Assembly: GCF_012271765.1 (NCBI RefSeq)
Contig: NZ_VRKO01000014.1
Span: forward strand, 310,001-374,000
Origin: Erwinia rhapontici
GTDB lineage: Bacteria > Pseudomonadota > Gammaproteobacteria > Enterobacterales > Enterobacteriaceae
Length of the DNA: 64,000 bases
Direction: 5' to 3'
Shown here: piece by piece, positions 20,904 to 28,868 of the stretch
How the letters are laid out: every line of letters starts with the position of its first letter
Numbering within the stretch: the stretch's first letter is position 1
Made by a program: the position numbers and the translations under genes
The notes under the pieces: model-generated
The model's database searches: none
Told to the model about the DNA's origin: nothing
What the model saw: the letters and a program-made list of their open reading frames with translations, nothing else

Positions 20904-22956
20904 GCAGGCCGCTACGGCGGCGGGTATTGCTTCGAAATATATTAATGCACGCGGGCAGCCGGAAGCGGTGAGCGCCGGGACGCGCGAAAAGCTGCTTGAG
21001 GCAATGGCCGCCGTTCCTGATAGGGGAAATGCACCATTGCCACCCTGTCGTGTGCTGCTGAAAAAACGGACTCAACAGCTTCAGGTGGGGGGAAAAGGGA
21101 ATTATCAGTGGCAATTTGACAGTGAGCAGGGGAAAACCCACCAGGGGTCTGTGTCTGGTGGAGAGGTGCTGACGCTGCCGGCGAATCTGCCAGAAGGTTA
21201 TCATCATCTGTTGCTCACGCAGGGGAAAAAACAGTGGCCGTGCCGGATTATTGTGGCACCAAAACGCTGCTATGAGCCTGCAGAGTTAAAGCGCGGCGAC
21301 AAACTGTGGGGCGCCTGCGTGCAGCTCTATACGCTGCGATCGGCCCAGAACTGGGGCATCGGTGACTTCGGCGATTTGAAGCACATGGTCAGCGAAATCG
21401 CCACACGCGGCGGTGCATTTATTGGTCTCAATCCGATTCACGCGCTTTATCCTTCCCTGCCTGAAAATGCCAGTCCGTACAGCCCGTCGTCACGGCGCTG
21501 GCTCAACGTGATGTATATCGATGTGGCTGCCGTGCCGGATTTCCAGCACAGCAAGGCCGCTCAGCGCTGGTGGCAGAAAAAGAGCACCCAGACGGCGTTA
21601 CACACTGCACGCGATGCTGACTGGGTGGATTATGCGCGGGTGGGGGCATTAAAAATTCAGGGGCTACGTCATGCCTGGTCGCAGTTCACCGCACGTGATG
21701 CGCAGGACGCCAGCGTGCAGCACTTTGAGGCCTTTATCAACGCCGGGGGAGAAAGCCTGTTAAACCAGGCCGCCTTTGATGCCCTGTACTGCGCTATGCT
21801 GAAGGACGATCCTGCTCGCTGGGGCTGGCCGGTATGGCCTGAAAATGTACAGCAGGGCGATAGCGAGGCGGTGCAGCAGTTTTGCCGTGAGCAGCAGGAT
21901 GAAGTGCGTTTCTGGTCATGGCTGCAATGGCTGGCGAATCGTCAGTTTGATGCGTGCTGGCAGTGTTGCCAGCAGCACCAGATGCCAGTGGGGCTTTACC
22001 GGGATTTAGCCGTGGGCGTGGCGGAAGGCGGCGCCGAAACCTGGTGCGATCGTGAACTCTACCGGTTGAAAGCTTCCGTTGGCGCGCCGCCGGATATCCT
22101 CGGCCCGCTGGGGCAAAACTGGGGATTGCCGCCGATGGACCCGCACGTGATGGCGGCGCGTGGCTACCAACCGTTTATCGACCTGCTGCGGGCGAATATG
22201 GCGAGCTGCGGCGCACTGCGCATCGATCATGTGATGTCGCTGTTGCGCCTGTGGTGGATCCCTTACGGTGAAACGGCCAACTTCGGTGCCTATGTCCACT
22301 ATCCGGTGGATGACTTAATGGCAATCCTCGCGTTGGAAAGTCAGCGCCATCAGTGCATGGTGATCGGTGAGGATCTTGGTACTGTACCGACGGAAATTGT
22401 CAGTAAACTGCGCGACAGTGGTATCTATTCGTGGAAGGTTCTCTACTTCGAGCAGGAGAGTGGGGATCGTTACCGGGCACCCTCCGTTTGGCCACGCCAG
22501 TCTATGGCGAGTGCGACGACCCATGACCTGCCGACGCTGCGTGGCTTCTGGAGTGCCGGGGATCTGACTCTGGGTGAAACGCTGGGTATTTATCCTGACA
22601 AGCTGGTCCTCAAAGGGTTGTTTGAGCATCGCGTCCGCCAGAAACAGGCATTGCTGGAGGCATTGCATCGTCATCACTGTGTGCCAAAAAGCTGTGGTAA
22701 ACGGGCGGACAGGCTGGCGATGACAACGGTGCTCAATCGTGGATTACAGCGTTTTATTGCCGACAGCAACAGCGCACTGCTGGGGCTGCAACCAGAGGAC
22801 TGGCTGAATATGGCCGATCCGGTGAATGTACCGGGCACCACCGATCAGTATCCCAACTGGCGGCGTAAACTGAGCGTCACGCTGGAGGCCATGTTTGCCG
22901 ATGATCGCGTTAATCGCTTAATTAAGGATATCGATAAACGACGTAAAGCCCCGTAA
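20884..22956 (+). CDS. malQ: 4-alpha-glucanotransferase (amylomaltase) MalQ
   Basis: GH77 enzyme that disproportionates maltose and maltodextrins, releasing glucose and making longer chains for MalP. 690 residues. Motifs: [30 protein letters not shown]-type [23 protein letters not shown], catalytic [21 protein letters not shown] and [12 protein letters not shown]. The start ATG lies inside the 3' end of malP. Convergent with the FabF-like gene, with two REP-like palindromes in the 95-base gap. Confidence 0.96.
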   Translation: MDLKKREQAATAAGIASKYINARGQPEAVSAGTREKLLEAMAAVPDRGNAPLPPCRVLLKKRTQQLQVGGKGNYQWQFDSEQGKTHQGSVSGGEVLTLPANLPEGYHHLLLTQGKKQWPCRIIVAPKRCYEPAELKRGDKLWGACVQLYTLRSAQNWGIGDFGDLKHMVSEIATRGGAFIGLNPIHALYPSLPENASPYSPSSRRWLNVMYIDVAAVPDFQHSKAAQRWWQKKSTQTALHTARDADWVDYARVGALKIQGLRHAWSQFTARDAQDASVQHFEAFINAGGESLLNQAAFDALYCAMLKDDPARWGWPVWPENVQQGDSEAVQQFCREQQDEVRFWSWLQWLANRQFDACWQCCQQHQMPVGLYRDLAVGVAEGGAETWCDRELYRLKASVGAPPDILGPLGQNWGLPPMDPHVMAARGYQPFIDLLRANMASCGALRIDHVMSLLRLWWIPYGETANFGAYVHYPVDDLMAILALESQRHQCMVIGEDLGTVPTEIVSKLRDSGIYSWKVLYFEQESGDRYRAPSVWPRQSMASATTHDLPTLRGFWSAGDLTLGETLGIYPDKLVLKGLFEHRVRQKQALLEALHRHHCVPKSCGKRADRLAMTTVLNRGLQRFIADSNSALLGLQPEDWLNMADPVNVPGTTDQYPNWRRKLSVTLEAMFADDRVNRLIKDIDKRRKAP

Positions 22957-22963
22957 TAATCGT

Positions 22964-23026
22964 GCGAGGCATGCCTCGCCGTATCAACTATTGCCGCATC
23001 ACGTAGGGGTCGGGCATGCCCGACCC
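22964..23026. repeat. Two REP-like palindromes between malQ and the FabF-like gene
   Basis: GCGAGGCATGCCTCGC at 22964-22979 and GGGTCGGGCATGCCCGACCC at 23007-23026, the latter preceded by GTAG at 23003-23006. Both carry the GGCATGCC core. They lie between convergent genes; the first begins eight bases after the malQ stop. Confidence 0.82.
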
Positions 23027-23051
23027 GTTTCTCTTGCGGTCCGCCCGGCGC

Positions 23052-24335
23052 TTACGGCGTAAAGGCTTTAAAAATCACCGAACCGTTTACACCACCAAAA
23101 CCGAAACCGTTAACCAGCACGCTGCGGATGGTCATCTGCTGCGCACTGTTTTTAACGATGTTCAGCCCTTCAGCAGCACTGTCCAGCTGTGTGATATTCA
23201 GCGAAGGTGGCGCAATCTGCTGACGCATTGCCATCAGTGAGAAGATCGCCCCCACAGCCCCGGCGGCGCCCAGCAGATGCCCGGTGGCGGATTTGGTTGA
23301 GGAGATCGCCGTGTGAGCGCCTTCACCCAGTACCCGACGCAGCGCATTGATTTCGGCAAGATCGCCGACCGGCGTCGAGGTAGAGTGCGCGTTGATATAA
23401 TCGATATCGCGCCCTGTTATCCCTGCCTGCTGGAGCGCAATGGTCATCGCACGCGCAGCGCCTTCGCCATCTTCCGGCCCGGAAGTGATGTGGTAAGCAT
23501 CCGAGGTGGTGCCATAACCGACCACTTCACCAAGGATTGTGGCGCCACGCGCCTGAGCACGGGTCAATTCCTCCAGTACCAGCATCCCGGCACCTTCTCC
23601 CATCACAAAACCATCACGTGCCTGGTCGAACGGGCGCGAAGCCTGCTCAGGATGGTCGTTAAAGGCTGTTGAGAGCGCGCGGGCAGCCTGGAAGCCCCCG
23701 AGTGAAACCGGATTGATGCAAGATTCACAGCCACCCACCACGGCGATATCCGCATCATCAAAACGGATGGCGCGGAAACCGTCACCGATACTTTGAATGC
23801 TGGCCGCGCAAGCGGAAACGGGTGTTCCCAGCATGCCCTTGAAGCCATATTTGATCGCCACGTGTGACGCCGCGAGATTGGCGATAAACGACGGAATGGT
23901 AAACGGGGACAGTTTACGGCTGCCTTTTTCTGCCACGGTTTTGACCGCATTGCTGATGGCATGAAAACCGCCAATGCCGGTGGCAATAATGGTGGCGGTG
24001 CGCAGACGTGCGGTTTCCGATAGATTATGTAAGCCGGCCTGCGTGATGGCTTCTTCGGCCGCTGCCAGCGCCAGATGAATAAAGCGGTCCGCTTTACGCT
24101 GCTCTTTCACCGGAATAAGCGCAGCAATATCAAAACCGTGCTGCGGGTCTTGTTCGATGGAGGGAACCTGCCCACCCACGCGGATGGCCGTATCGCCATA
24201 GGCCTCTTCAGGAAGATGACGAATCCCGGACTGACCGGCGATCAGCCGTTGCCAGCTACCGTCTACGCCATTACCGAGCGGGCTGATTAAGCCCATACCT
24301 GTGATCACGACTCTTCTGCCAATATTGTTCAACAT
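23052..24335 (-). CDS. FabF-type 3-oxoacyl-ACP synthase, stand-alone paralogue
   Basis: Thiolase-fold condensing enzyme of the KAS II family, expected to condense malonyl-ACP with an acyl-ACP. I start it at 24335 (MLNNIGRRVVITGMGLISPLG), which gives 427 residues; a longer frame back to 24524 adds 63 residues unlike any ketosynthase. Active-site residues are complete: C176 (PVSACAASIQSIGDG), H317 (NAHSTSTPVGD), K348 (SSTKSATGH) and H353. The C-terminus FGFGGVNGSVIFK is typical. No ACP, malonyltransferase or reductase is adjacent, unlike housekeeping fabF. It occupies the place of gntT in E. coli. Its substrate is unknown. Confidence 0.88.
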   Translation of the reverse strand: MLNNIGRRVVITGMGLISPLGNGVDGSWQRLIAGQSGIRHLPEEAYGDTAIRVGGQVPSIEQDPQHGFDIAALIPVKEQRKADRFIHLALAAAEEAITQAGLHNLSETARLRTATIIATGIGGFHAISNAVKTVAEKGSRKLSPFTIPSFIANLAASHVAIKYGFKGMLGTPVSACAASIQSIGDGFRAIRFDDADIAVVGGCESCINPVSLGGFQAARALSTAFNDHPEQASRPFDQARDGFVMGEGAGMLVLEELTRAQARGATILGEVVGYGTTSDAYHITSGPEDGEGAARAMTIALQQAGITGRDIDYINAHSTSTPVGDLAEINALRRVLGEGAHTAISSTKSATGHLLGAAGAVGAIFSLMAMRQQIAPPSLNITQLDSAAEGLNIVKNSAQQMTIRSVLVNGFGFGGVNGSVIFKAFTP

Positions 24336-24478
24336 GATGACCTGTAGGTTGCGAAAACAGGTTTCAGTGTACACGTGTAAGCTGAAAAATCCAGCGTCAA
24401 TCACGCCAGGGAAAATTAAACAGGCAGTCGGGGGAAAATTAAACCGGGGGCGTGAAATCGCGGGGAAAGAAAAGAGAA

Positions 24479-24498
24479 GGGGCCGGATATCCGGCCCC
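24479..24498 (-). terminator. Intrinsic terminator of nfuA
   Basis: GGGGCCGGATATCCGGCCCC is a perfect 20-base palindrome, followed on the minus strand by a T-rich run (TTCTCTTTTCTTT). It lies just past the nfuA stop. Confidence 0.8.
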
Positions 24499-24504
24499 AG
24501 GTCA

Positions 24505-25080
24505 TCAGTAGAACGAATGCTCACCGCGTTCGTGTTCTGTCAGGTCGCGTACGCCTTTCAGTTCAGGGAACGCCGCCAGCATCTCTTTCTCGATGCCTTC
24601 TTTCAGGGTCACATCGACCATGGAACAGCCGTTACAGCCGCCGCCAAATTGCAGAATAGCGAAACCTTCGTCGGTGATTTCCATCAGGGAAACTTTACCG
24701 CCGTGGCTCGCCAGCTGTGGGTTGATCTGGGCCTGCAACAGGTACTCAACACGCTCAATTAACGGGGCATCTTCGTTAACTTTACGCATTTTGGCGTTCG
24801 GTGCTTTCAGCGTCAGCTGTGAACCCAGGTTATCGGTCACAAAGTCGATTTCAGCGTCTTCCAGATAGGGTGCGCTGAGGGCATCAACATAGGCTGACAG
24901 CAGGGGAAACTTCAGTTCAGTATCCGTTGCTTCTACTGCATCGGGTGGGCAGTAGGAAACACCGCACTCGGCAGTCGGTGTACCCGGATTAATCACGAAT
25001 ACACGAATTTGGGTGCCATCTTCCTGCTTTGACAGCAGTTTTGCGAAGTGCTCTTGTGCAGAGTCGGTAATTAGGATCAT
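24505..25080 (-). CDS. nfuA: Fe-S cluster carrier protein NfuA
   Basis: Delivers 4Fe-4S clusters to apo-proteins, especially under oxidative stress or iron limitation. 191 residues, equal to E. coli. A degenerate A-type domain at the N-terminus ([19 protein letters not shown]) is followed by the Nfu domain with the cluster-binding CxxC in [15 protein letters not shown] (about residues 149 and 152). Followed by a strong terminator and preceded by gntX on the same strand with 58 bases between. Confidence 0.97.
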   Translation of the reverse strand: MILITDSAQEHFAKLLSKQEDGTQIRVFVINPGTPTAECGVSYCPPDAVEATDTELKFPLLSAYVDALSAPYLEDAEIDFVTDNLGSQLTLKAPNAKMRKVNEDAPLIERVEYLLQAQINPQLASHGGKVSLMEITDEGFAILQFGGGCNGCSMVDVTLKEGIEKEMLAAFPELKGVRDLTEHERGEHSFY

Positions 25081-25138
25081 GGCGATTGCTCAATAGTTAA
25101 CTAATTTCATTGGTTATAATACGCCCATCACCGACGCT

Positions 25139-25822
25139 CTACAAGGTTCGGCACAGGCACCAGATCTGTACGCTGGCAGCACCCCTGGCCAGCAGAATGC
25201 GGCTTATCTCTGCGACGGTACTGCCCGTGGTGACCACATCATCTAATAAGGTGATATGCAGCCCGCGCACATCAATTTCAAGTGTAAACGCGCCGCGTAA
25301 GTTTTTACGCCGCGCCAGAGCGCCCAGACGGTGCTGAATACGCCCCGCACGTATACGTGTGATGGCTCGGGGTAAATAACGACATTGCGTCCAGCGTGCC
25401 AGACAGTGAGCCATATCCTCTAACTGATTATAGCCGCGTTGCCACGCCCGGCGATGATGCAGTGGGACCGTCAGCAATACATCCGGACGATGCAGCCCGC
25501 TTTCACGCCGTTGCATTAACCAGCATAGCAGTATCAACCGGGCCAGCATTACCGCAAGTGCGGTGGTGCGATAAAACTTTAGCCGGTTTACGAGCTGGCT
25601 GAGCGGTGGTTGCCAGGGCGTGACGAACACCAGCCACTGCCAGGGAGGTGGGCTGTGCAGGCAGCGGCCGCATTCACGGGTTGTTTCGCCGCTGGGCAGT
25701 CCACAGCGTGGGCAACCACCGCGCATCGCCAGAAGGTGGCGTAAACAAACGGTGCACAAGCCGTGCTGTGCAAGGCTGAGCGGCATCAGACATAGCCAAC
25801 AGCCTGCTGGCATTGGTAGCAT
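25139..25822 (-). CDS. gntX: ComF-family phosphoribosyltransferase-like protein GntX
   Basis: 227 residues. Four N-terminal cysteine pairs (CWLC, CTVC, CPRC, CGRC within residues 8-55) form a zinc-ribbon-like region. The C-terminal part has the phosphoribosyltransferase signature LLDDVVTTGSTVAE and ends WCLCRTL, as in E. coli GntX. The relative ComF is needed for DNA uptake in naturally competent bacteria, and a role in using external DNA has been proposed for GntX. Divergent from bioH with only 35 bases between the starts. Confidence 0.93.
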   Translation of the reverse strand: MLPMPAGCWLCLMPLSLAQHGLCTVCLRHLLAMRGGCPRCGLPSGETTRECGRCLHSPPPWQWLVFVTPWQPPLSQLVNRLKFYRTTALAVMLARLILLCWLMQRRESGLHRPDVLLTVPLHHRRAWQRGYNQLEDMAHCLARWTQCRYLPRAITRIRAGRIQHRLGALARRKNLRGAFTLEIDVRGLHITLLDDVVTTGSTVAEISRILLARGAASVQIWCLCRTL

Positions 25823-25857
25823 GGCGACCTCGTAATTTAAATACAGGACGATAACCG

Positions 25858-26634
25858 ATGACGGTGCTTCACTGGGAGACTATTGGACAGGGCGATCGCC
25901 ATCTTGTGCTGCTGCACGGATGGGGGTTGAACGCCGGGGTGTGGCATTGCATTAGCGAGCGGCTCAGCGCACATTTTTGTCTGCATCTGGTGGATCTTCC
26001 CGGTTATGGTCACAGCCAGGGATTCCCGGCAATGACGCTCGATGAGATGGCGGCAGCTGTGCTGGCGCAGGCCCCTGAGCAGGCCATCTGGCTGGGCTGG
26101 TCGCTGGGTGGCCTGGTTGCCAGCCAGGTGGCGCTGAATGCGCCGCAGCGGGTGCGTGGTCTGGTCAGCGTGGCATCCTCACCGCGTTTCAGTGCGGAAA
26201 CCGATTGGCCCGGCATAAAACCGGAAACGCTGACCTCATTTCAGCACCAGTTGAGTGAGGATTTCCAGCGCACCGTGGAGCGGTTTCTCGCGTTACAAAC
26301 CCTGGGGACGGACAGCGCTCGCCAGGATGCCCGGGCATTGAAAAGCGTGGTGTTTGAGCGACCGGTACCTGCGGTTGAGGTCCTGAACGGCGGGCTGGAA
26401 ATTCTCAAGACGGCAGACGTGCGCCAGGCGCTCGCCGCGCTGTCCATACCATTTTTACGCCTGTATGGGGCGCTGGATGGCTTAGTACCACGAAAAATTG
26501 TCCCGCTGCTTGATGATGCCTGGCCAGCCAGTACCAGCCATATTATTGAGAAAGCGGCCCATGCGCCTTTTATCTCGCATCCGGCCGATTTTTGTCAGCA
26601 GATTATCGATTTCAGTGAGAACGTCAGGCCCTGA
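25858..26634 (+). CDS. bioH: Pimeloyl-ACP methyl ester carboxylesterase BioH
   Basis: Alpha/beta hydrolase that removes the methyl group from pimeloyl-ACP methyl ester, ending the disguised fatty-acid route to the biotin side chain. 258 residues. The oxyanion-loop sequence [12 protein letters not shown] is near residue 18, and the nucleophile elbow GWSLGG (serine near 82). [11 protein letters not shown] provides the aspartate, and [12 protein letters not shown] the catalytic histidine. Divergent from gntX. No other bio genes are nearby, as usual for bioH in enterics. Confidence 0.96.
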   Translation: MTVLHWETIGQGDRHLVLLHGWGLNAGVWHCISERLSAHFCLHLVDLPGYGHSQGFPAMTLDEMAAAVLAQAPEQAIWLGWSLGGLVASQVALNAPQRVRGLVSVASSPRFSAETDWPGIKPETLTSFQHQLSEDFQRTVERFLALQTLGTDSARQDARALKSVVFERPVPAVEVLNGGLEILKTADVRQALAALSIPFLRLYGALDGLVPRKIVPLLDDAWPASTSHIIEKAAHAPFISHPADFCQQIIDFSENVRP

Positions 26635-26797
26635 GGAGCGCCATCTCTGGGCAACTGAGCGGGGGAGGCAGAGTGGCGTTACGTATTGCAACAATTCACT
26701 GCGTTGTCGGTTTGCACATCGCGGTCGATAATGGTCACGGCACGATTTTTTACTGCCATTGATAACTGGAAATATTGACCTAAGGAGAGGAAATTGT

Positions 26798-27064
26798 ATG
26801 AAAAAGCTGATCACTATCTCTGCCCTGATGTTGACGACCCTGGCGGCATTTAATGCCAGTGCAGCCGAGCAGATCACCCGCGAAAAAGCGCAGGAGATGA
26901 AGCTGGAAAAAATCGGTACGGTGACGACAAACTCCACCACCGATCCGATGGATGCCAACGCCCGCTTATCGAAAAAAGCCGATGAGAAAGGCGGTAAATA
27001 CTATGTGATCATCGCAGCCCAGCAGGGGAACCGCGATCACGCATTGGCTGACGTCTATAAGTAA
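26798..27064 (+). CDS. Small secreted DUF1471 (YdgH/BhsA/McbA-like) protein
   Basis: 88 residues starting at ATG 26798, with a strong ribosome site TAAGGAGAGG. An upstream in-frame ATG at 26759 lacks one. Residues 1 to about 22 form a signal peptide with cleavage after ASA, predicting a periplasmic protein. The mature part follows the DUF1471 pattern: KIGTVTT near the start, ARLSKKADEKGGKYYVI in the middle and ADVYK at the end. Members such as BhsA and McbA respond to stress and affect biofilm formation, but the specific role here is unknown. It is 63% of the way between bioH and the convergent phosphorylase-like gene and has no obvious partner. Confidence 0.8.
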   Translation: MKKLITISALMLTTLAAFNASAAEQITREKAQEMKLEKIGTVTTNSTTDPMDANARLSKKADEKGGKYYVIIAAQQGNRDHALADVYK

Positions 27065-27074
27065 GCGATAGTCC

Positions 27075-27095
27075 CTGCCCGCCATCGGTGGGCAG
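27075..27095. terminator. Possible shared terminator hairpin between convergent genes
   Basis: CTGCCCGCC-ATC-GGTGGGCAG is a nine-pair stem with one G-U pair, filling the 33-base gap between the DUF1471 gene and the convergent phosphorylase-like gene. The following T-run is short, so termination efficiency is uncertain. Confidence 0.5.
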
Positions 27096-27097
27096 TT

Positions 27098-28786
27098 TCA
27101 GGCTTTCAGCCAGCGGAATTCCCACGCTTCCAGCAGCATCGCCTGCGCACCATCAATACGATCGCCACTGGCAATATCCCGATACCAGCGCGCCTCTGGC
27201 AGCATCATACTCACCGCTTTATTGCTCAGGTTAAACACGCACCACAGGGATTCCTGTTCTTCTCTTGCCTGGCGTTTCATCACCAGCAGTGAATTGTCAC
27301 TGTCGATGATGCTCATGGGATTATCCGGATGGAAGGCCGTCTGCTGGATACGCAGCTGAATGAGCTGGCTGAGGGCATAGTAGACTCGTTGTCGCAGTGA
27401 ATCCTTTTCCATTAACGCCTGTTCGATATCGCTGACGGCATATTTCTGGCGGTTGATTGCCCGGTTGTACCCGGCAGTTTTTACGCCTTCAACATCGTTA
27501 CGTGAGCCGAGAATACTTTGCACGTAGATGGCCGGTACGCCAGGAAAGGCCAGCAGCAGCGCATGGGCCAGCAGGAAACGTCGCAGGCGCGTATCGTCAT
27601 CATCCGCTTTCTGATTCAGGGCATCCATGTAGGTGACATTGATTTCATACGGGCTGGTGCTGCCATCAGGGTTATTTTTATAGGAGATCAGCGCTCCTTC
27701 CATCGCCAGATCGCGTACCAGCGAGACGATCTCGGTTTCCGGCAGAATGCCGCGTAAGGGGTTCAGGCCGATGCCGTCATGTGACGCGAGGAAATTGAAG
27801 AATGTGGTGCTGCCGCTGCCGCCATCGAGGGAGGCGGCCCACTGGCGAAGGGCACGTGACGATCCATAATGGATTGCGTGCAGCACCAGCGGCGGCAGTG
27901 AAAACTGATACACCATCTGCGCCTCATCACGACCATTACCAAAATAGCTGATGTTATCTTTGTGCGGAACGTTGGTTTCCGTTAACACCACCGTGCCTGG
28001 TGCCACTTCGTTGGCAATAGCGCGAAACAGCTTGACCAGCTGGTGGGTTTTTTCCAGATGAATACAGGACGTTCCCGGCGTTTTCCACATATAGCCCACC
28101 GCATCCAGGCGCAGGTAATCGGCACCTTTTTGCAGATAATCCAGTACCACGTTCACCATCGCGATCAGCACTTCCGGGTTAGTGAAGTTCAGGTCGATCT
28201 GATCGGCGCTGAAGGTGGTCCAGATAAAACGGGTTTCACCGTCGGCCATCGCAAAAGGCGTGAGAAGGGGTGAGGTGCGCGGGCGGGTGACTGCGCTTAA
28301 ATCGGTGGTGGGCGGCATGCTGATAAAGAAATCGTCCCAGCCGGGGTCCTGCGCCAGATAGTGGCGAAACCAGGCGCTTTCAGATGACATGTGGTTGCAG
28401 ACAAAATCAAACATCAGCCGGGTATGCTGGCGCAGGGCGGTGACGTCCTGCCAGTCGCCACATTTGGGGTCCACCTGGTGATAGTCAATGACGGAGAAAC
28501 CATCGTCGGAGGACCAGGGGAAAAAAGGCAGCAGATGAACCAGATTAAAGCTGGATTGCAGGTGCTGTTGCCAGAAACGAGAGAAGGTCGTCAGGGTGGG
28601 CGTGTTCTCTTCATGAAACTGATCGGCGTAGGTGATCAGCACCACGTCTTTTTCATCCCAGTGTGGTTTACGCGACTGTTGAATACGCTCCCGCGCATCA
28701 GCAATCAGCGTATGCAGCCGCTGTAAGCAGGATGGCGGGAAAGTGTAATCGTAGATCTTATCTATTAAGTTATTGATAATATCCAT
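27098..28786 (-). CDS. ycjM: GH13_18 sugar phosphorylase, glucosylglycerate-phosphorylase-like (YcjM)
   Basis: 562 residues from ATG 28786 (MDIINNLIDKIYDYTF), which aligns with the E. coli YcjM N-terminus; a GTG six codons upstream is an alternative. No clear ribosome site precedes either. Highly YcjM-like stretches include DVVLITYADQFH, LLPFFPWSSDDGFSVIDYHQV, LRLDAVGYMWKTPGTSCIHLEKTH (catalytic Asp), LTETNVPHKDNISYFGNG (acid Glu) and FNFLASHDGIGLNPLRG. YcjM phosphorolyses glucosylglycerate to glucose-1-phosphate and glycerate; sucrose phosphorylases are relatives. In E. coli it sits in the ycj operon, whereas here it is alone between bioH and feoB. Substrate is inferred by similarity. Confidence 0.82.
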   Translation of the reverse strand: MDIINNLIDKIYDYTFPPSCLQRLHTLIADARERIQQSRKPHWDEKDVVLITYADQFHEENTPTLTTFSRFWQQHLQSSFNLVHLLPFFPWSSDDGFSVIDYHQVDPKCGDWQDVTALRQHTRLMFDFVCNHMSSESAWFRHYLAQDPGWDDFFISMPPTTDLSAVTRPRTSPLLTPFAMADGETRFIWTTFSADQIDLNFTNPEVLIAMVNVVLDYLQKGADYLRLDAVGYMWKTPGTSCIHLEKTHQLVKLFRAIANEVAPGTVVLTETNVPHKDNISYFGNGRDEAQMVYQFSLPPLVLHAIHYGSSRALRQWAASLDGGSGSTTFFNFLASHDGIGLNPLRGILPETEIVSLVRDLAMEGALISYKNNPDGSTSPYEINVTYMDALNQKADDDDTRLRRFLLAHALLLAFPGVPAIYVQSILGSRNDVEGVKTAGYNRAINRQKYAVSDIEQALMEKDSLRQRVYYALSQLIQLRIQQTAFHPDNPMSIIDSDNSLLVMKRQAREEQESLWCVFNLSNKAVSMMLPEARWYRDIASGDRIDGAQAMLLEAWEFRWLKA

Positions 28787-28868
28787 TATTATTCGAATTG
28801 CCACCGCGGGTGAAAAATTCAGACGTTATTTTTCACTGTAGACGCTGGTCACAAAATCGCAACCTGCA

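Noticed and set aside
24336-24524. 63-residue N-terminal extension of the FabF-like protein
   Set aside because: The extension reads through the nfuA terminator region and matches no ketosynthase; the downstream ATG at 24335 begins the conserved RRVVITGMG motif.
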